Below the pieces are notes generated by a model. That model was given only the letters and a program-made list of their open reading frames with translations. It made no database searches and was not told the origin of the DNA. From contig JAIOQF010000095.1 in the NCBI GenBank assembly GCA_021413535.1, positions 1-14,416 on the forward strand: DNA of 14,416 bases, in the 5' to 3' direction. This document shows positions 13,107 through 14,416 of the stretch, one piece after another. Both the position numbers and the translations under genes were made by a program. Position 1 is the first letter of the stretch. Each line of letters opens with the position of its first letter. Origin of the DNA: Verrucomicrobiota bacterium (lineage in GTDB: Bacteria; Verrucomicrobiota; Verrucomicrobiia; Verrucomicrobiales; Verrucomicrobiaceae).

Positions 13107-14416
13107 ATACCGGGTTCGACTTTACCTGATCACGCTGCTGCTGCTCGCCGGCTTCGGTGTGCTGGCACAGCGTATGTGGAATCTCACCGTGGAACGCCAC
13201 GAGGAGTTCAAAAACAAAGTCCGCGGCACCAAGACCCTGCGGGCTCGCGTGCCTGGCGCCCGCGGCGAGATCAAGGATCGCCGCGGTGAAATCCTGGTCG
13301 CGAACAAGCCGTCCTTCGAGGTGCGCATCAATCTTAAAATGCTGGTGGACGAATACCGCAGCCAGGTGAGAGAGGACAACAAGCGCATCACCGAGGAGAA
13401 CCGGCACATCGCAGAAGAGAACAAGAAGCTGCCCGCTGGCGCCCAGCTCCAGCCAAAGCTGGAGAAGCGCGAGACACCGCTCGTGCCCTATGAGTTTCTC
13501 GAAAGAGGCATCAAGCGCAGCAAGGACGAGATCGACATCGTGACCATCGTCAATGAGTCCGTGATCGAGTCGCTCAATCAGATCGGTCTGGCCGCCCCGT
13601 TCAACGCCGAGCAGCTCAGAATTCAATTCCGCACCAATCGCGGCGTGGTGCCCTGGGTCTACCGGCGTGATCTCACCTTCGAGGAGTTCAGCCAGTTTGC
13701 CGAGCACCGGCTCGGACTTCCCGGCATGGCGGTCTCCGTTCGTCCGGTGCGGCAATATATTTATGACGCGATGGCTAGCCACGTCCTGGGATATGTGAAC
13801 CAGGCCGATGAAAAACGAGTTGATGATGTGGAGAAAAAAGGCTGGGATTTCTTTGTGCCGGATGATTACGGTGTCGTTGGTGTGGAAAAAACATTTGATG
13901 CAGAGCTGCGGGGGCGGCCGGGTGCGCAGACCATGCTGCAGGATGAGAAGGGGCATATCGTAAGCATGCTTGACTACCAGGAGCCGCGACGGGGAAATGA
14001 CATCTGGCTGACCCTGGATGCTCGGATTCAATACATCGCGGAGCGGGCGCTGCGCGAGAGCCAGCCGGCAATCGGCCGCGGTGCTGTCGTCGTGCTTGAT
14101 CCCTCGAACGGCGACGTGATCGCCATGGCTTCCGTGCCGTCATATAATCCGAATAAATTCATTCCGGCGATCAGCAGGGAGGACTTCGCCGTTTACATGC
14201 AGAACGCGGTTAATCCGCTCTATAATCGTGCGGTGCATACTTATGCGCCCGGCTCGACTTACAAGGTCATGGTTTCTTTTGCCGGGATTCTCGCGGGCTG
14301 CGAGAAAGATCACTTCAACTGCCCCGGTGGTATTCAATATGGCAACAAATACATGAAGTGCTGGATCGCCGAGAAGGGCGGCTCGCATGGCACGCTGGGA
14401 TTGAGCGACGGATTGA
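13096..14416 (+). CDS. mrdA: penicillin-binding protein 2 (elongasome transpeptidase), 3'-truncated by the window edge
   Basis: A class B PBP that crosslinks peptidoglycan during side-wall elongation, working with RodA and activated by MreC. The first 440 codons are present. After MVVKYR comes a membrane anchor (about 8-25). The dimerisation-domain motif RVPGARGEIKDRRGEILVAN is at 51-70. A PBP2-type pedestal follows, with RQYIYDAMASHVLGYVNQAD and GVVGVEKTFDAELRGRPG, then the start of the transpeptidase domain (WLTLDARIQ, AVVVLDPSNGDVIAMASVP). The active-site SxxK motif is S387-T-Y-K390, in APGSTYKV. The SxN and KTG motifs lie beyond the edge. A charged, coiled-coil-like stretch (about 84-125) in the N-terminal domain is unusual. 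The ATG overlaps the end of mreD by 11 bp. rodA would be expected next. Confidence 0.95.
   Translation, partial: MVVKYRVRLYLITLLLLAGFGVLAQRMWNLTVERHEEFKNKVRGTKTLRARVPGARGEIKDRRGEILVANKPSFEVRINLKMLVDEYRSQVREDNKRITEENRHIAEENKKLPAGAQLQPKLEKRETPLVPYEFLERGIKRSKDEIDIVTIVNESVIESLNQIGLAAPFNAEQLRIQFRTNRGVVPWVYRRDLTFEEFSQFAEHRLGLPGMAVSVRPVRQYIYDAMASHVLGYVNQADEKRVDDVEKKGWDFFVPDDYGVVGVEKTFDAELRGRPGAQTMLQDEKGHIVSMLDYQEPRRGNDIWLTLDARIQYIAERALRESQPAIGRGAVVVLDPSNGDVIAMASVPSYNPNKFIPAISREDFAVYMQNAVNPLYNRAVHTYAPGSTYKVMVSFAGILAGCEKDHFNCPGGIQYGNKYMKCWIAEKGGSHGTLGLSDGL

Noticed and set aside
13027..14031. 334-codon open frame on the minus strand opposite mrdA
   Set aside because: The plus strand encodes a clear PBP2 with all expected motifs; the minus-strand product is His/Leu-rich with no domain and overlaps mreD as well.

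Overview
The window looks like an ordinary stretch of a bacterial chromosome, most likely from the Verrucomicrobiota (Verrucomicrobiae or Prosthecobacter-like). This rests on several weak signals together: a ParE of the Bacteroidetes/Chlamydiae-like type, GYF_2 (DUF4339) small proteins, an ammonium transporter with a signal peptide and a Pro/Ala-rich N-terminal extension, moderately high G+C, and start codons almost all lacking a Shine-Dalgarno sequence. No phage, insertion sequence, CRISPR array or defence island is visible.

Layout from left to right. An AraC-family regulator (36-854, +) whose frame is open to the left edge. A tRNA-Ser(GGA) on the minus strand. On the minus strand, a beta-carbonic anhydrase (can) upstream of an ammonium transporter (amt); amt has a strong intrinsic terminator and, in the can-amt gap, a near-perfect sigma-54 (-24/-12) promoter. 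Divergent from can is a type IIA topoisomerase B subunit (parE, +), followed by a tRNA-Leu with the uncommon AAG anticodon (-). Then come a two-domain GYF_2 protein (-), a predicted lipoprotein resembling LptA/OstA (+), a secreted endonuclease/exonuclease/phosphatase-family enzyme (-), TatA (-), a small GYF_2-like protein with a histone-H1-like basic tail (-), and recF (+). After a 343-bp AT-rich gap comes the rod-shape operon mreB-mreC-mreD-mrdA (+). mrdA (PBP2) is cut by the right edge.

How the genes work together. The mre cluster encodes the elongasome: MreB filaments, MreC/MreD scaffold and the PBP2 transpeptidase. mreC/mreD overlap by 4 bp and mreD/mrdA by 11 bp, which suggests translational coupling. 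A sigma-70-like promoter with a leader of about 127 nt precedes mreB. The sigma-54 promoter implies that amt responds to nitrogen limitation. ParE (no ParC in view) and RecF are housekeeping DNA-maintenance genes.

I see no convincing new multi-gene system. The observations most worth a second look are the sigma-54 promoter of amt, the GYF_2 plus basic-tail microprotein, the LptA-like lipoprotein, the tRNA-Leu(AAG), the DnaA-box-like sites in the recF-mreB gap, a possibly leaderless tatA, and the charged insertion in PBP2.
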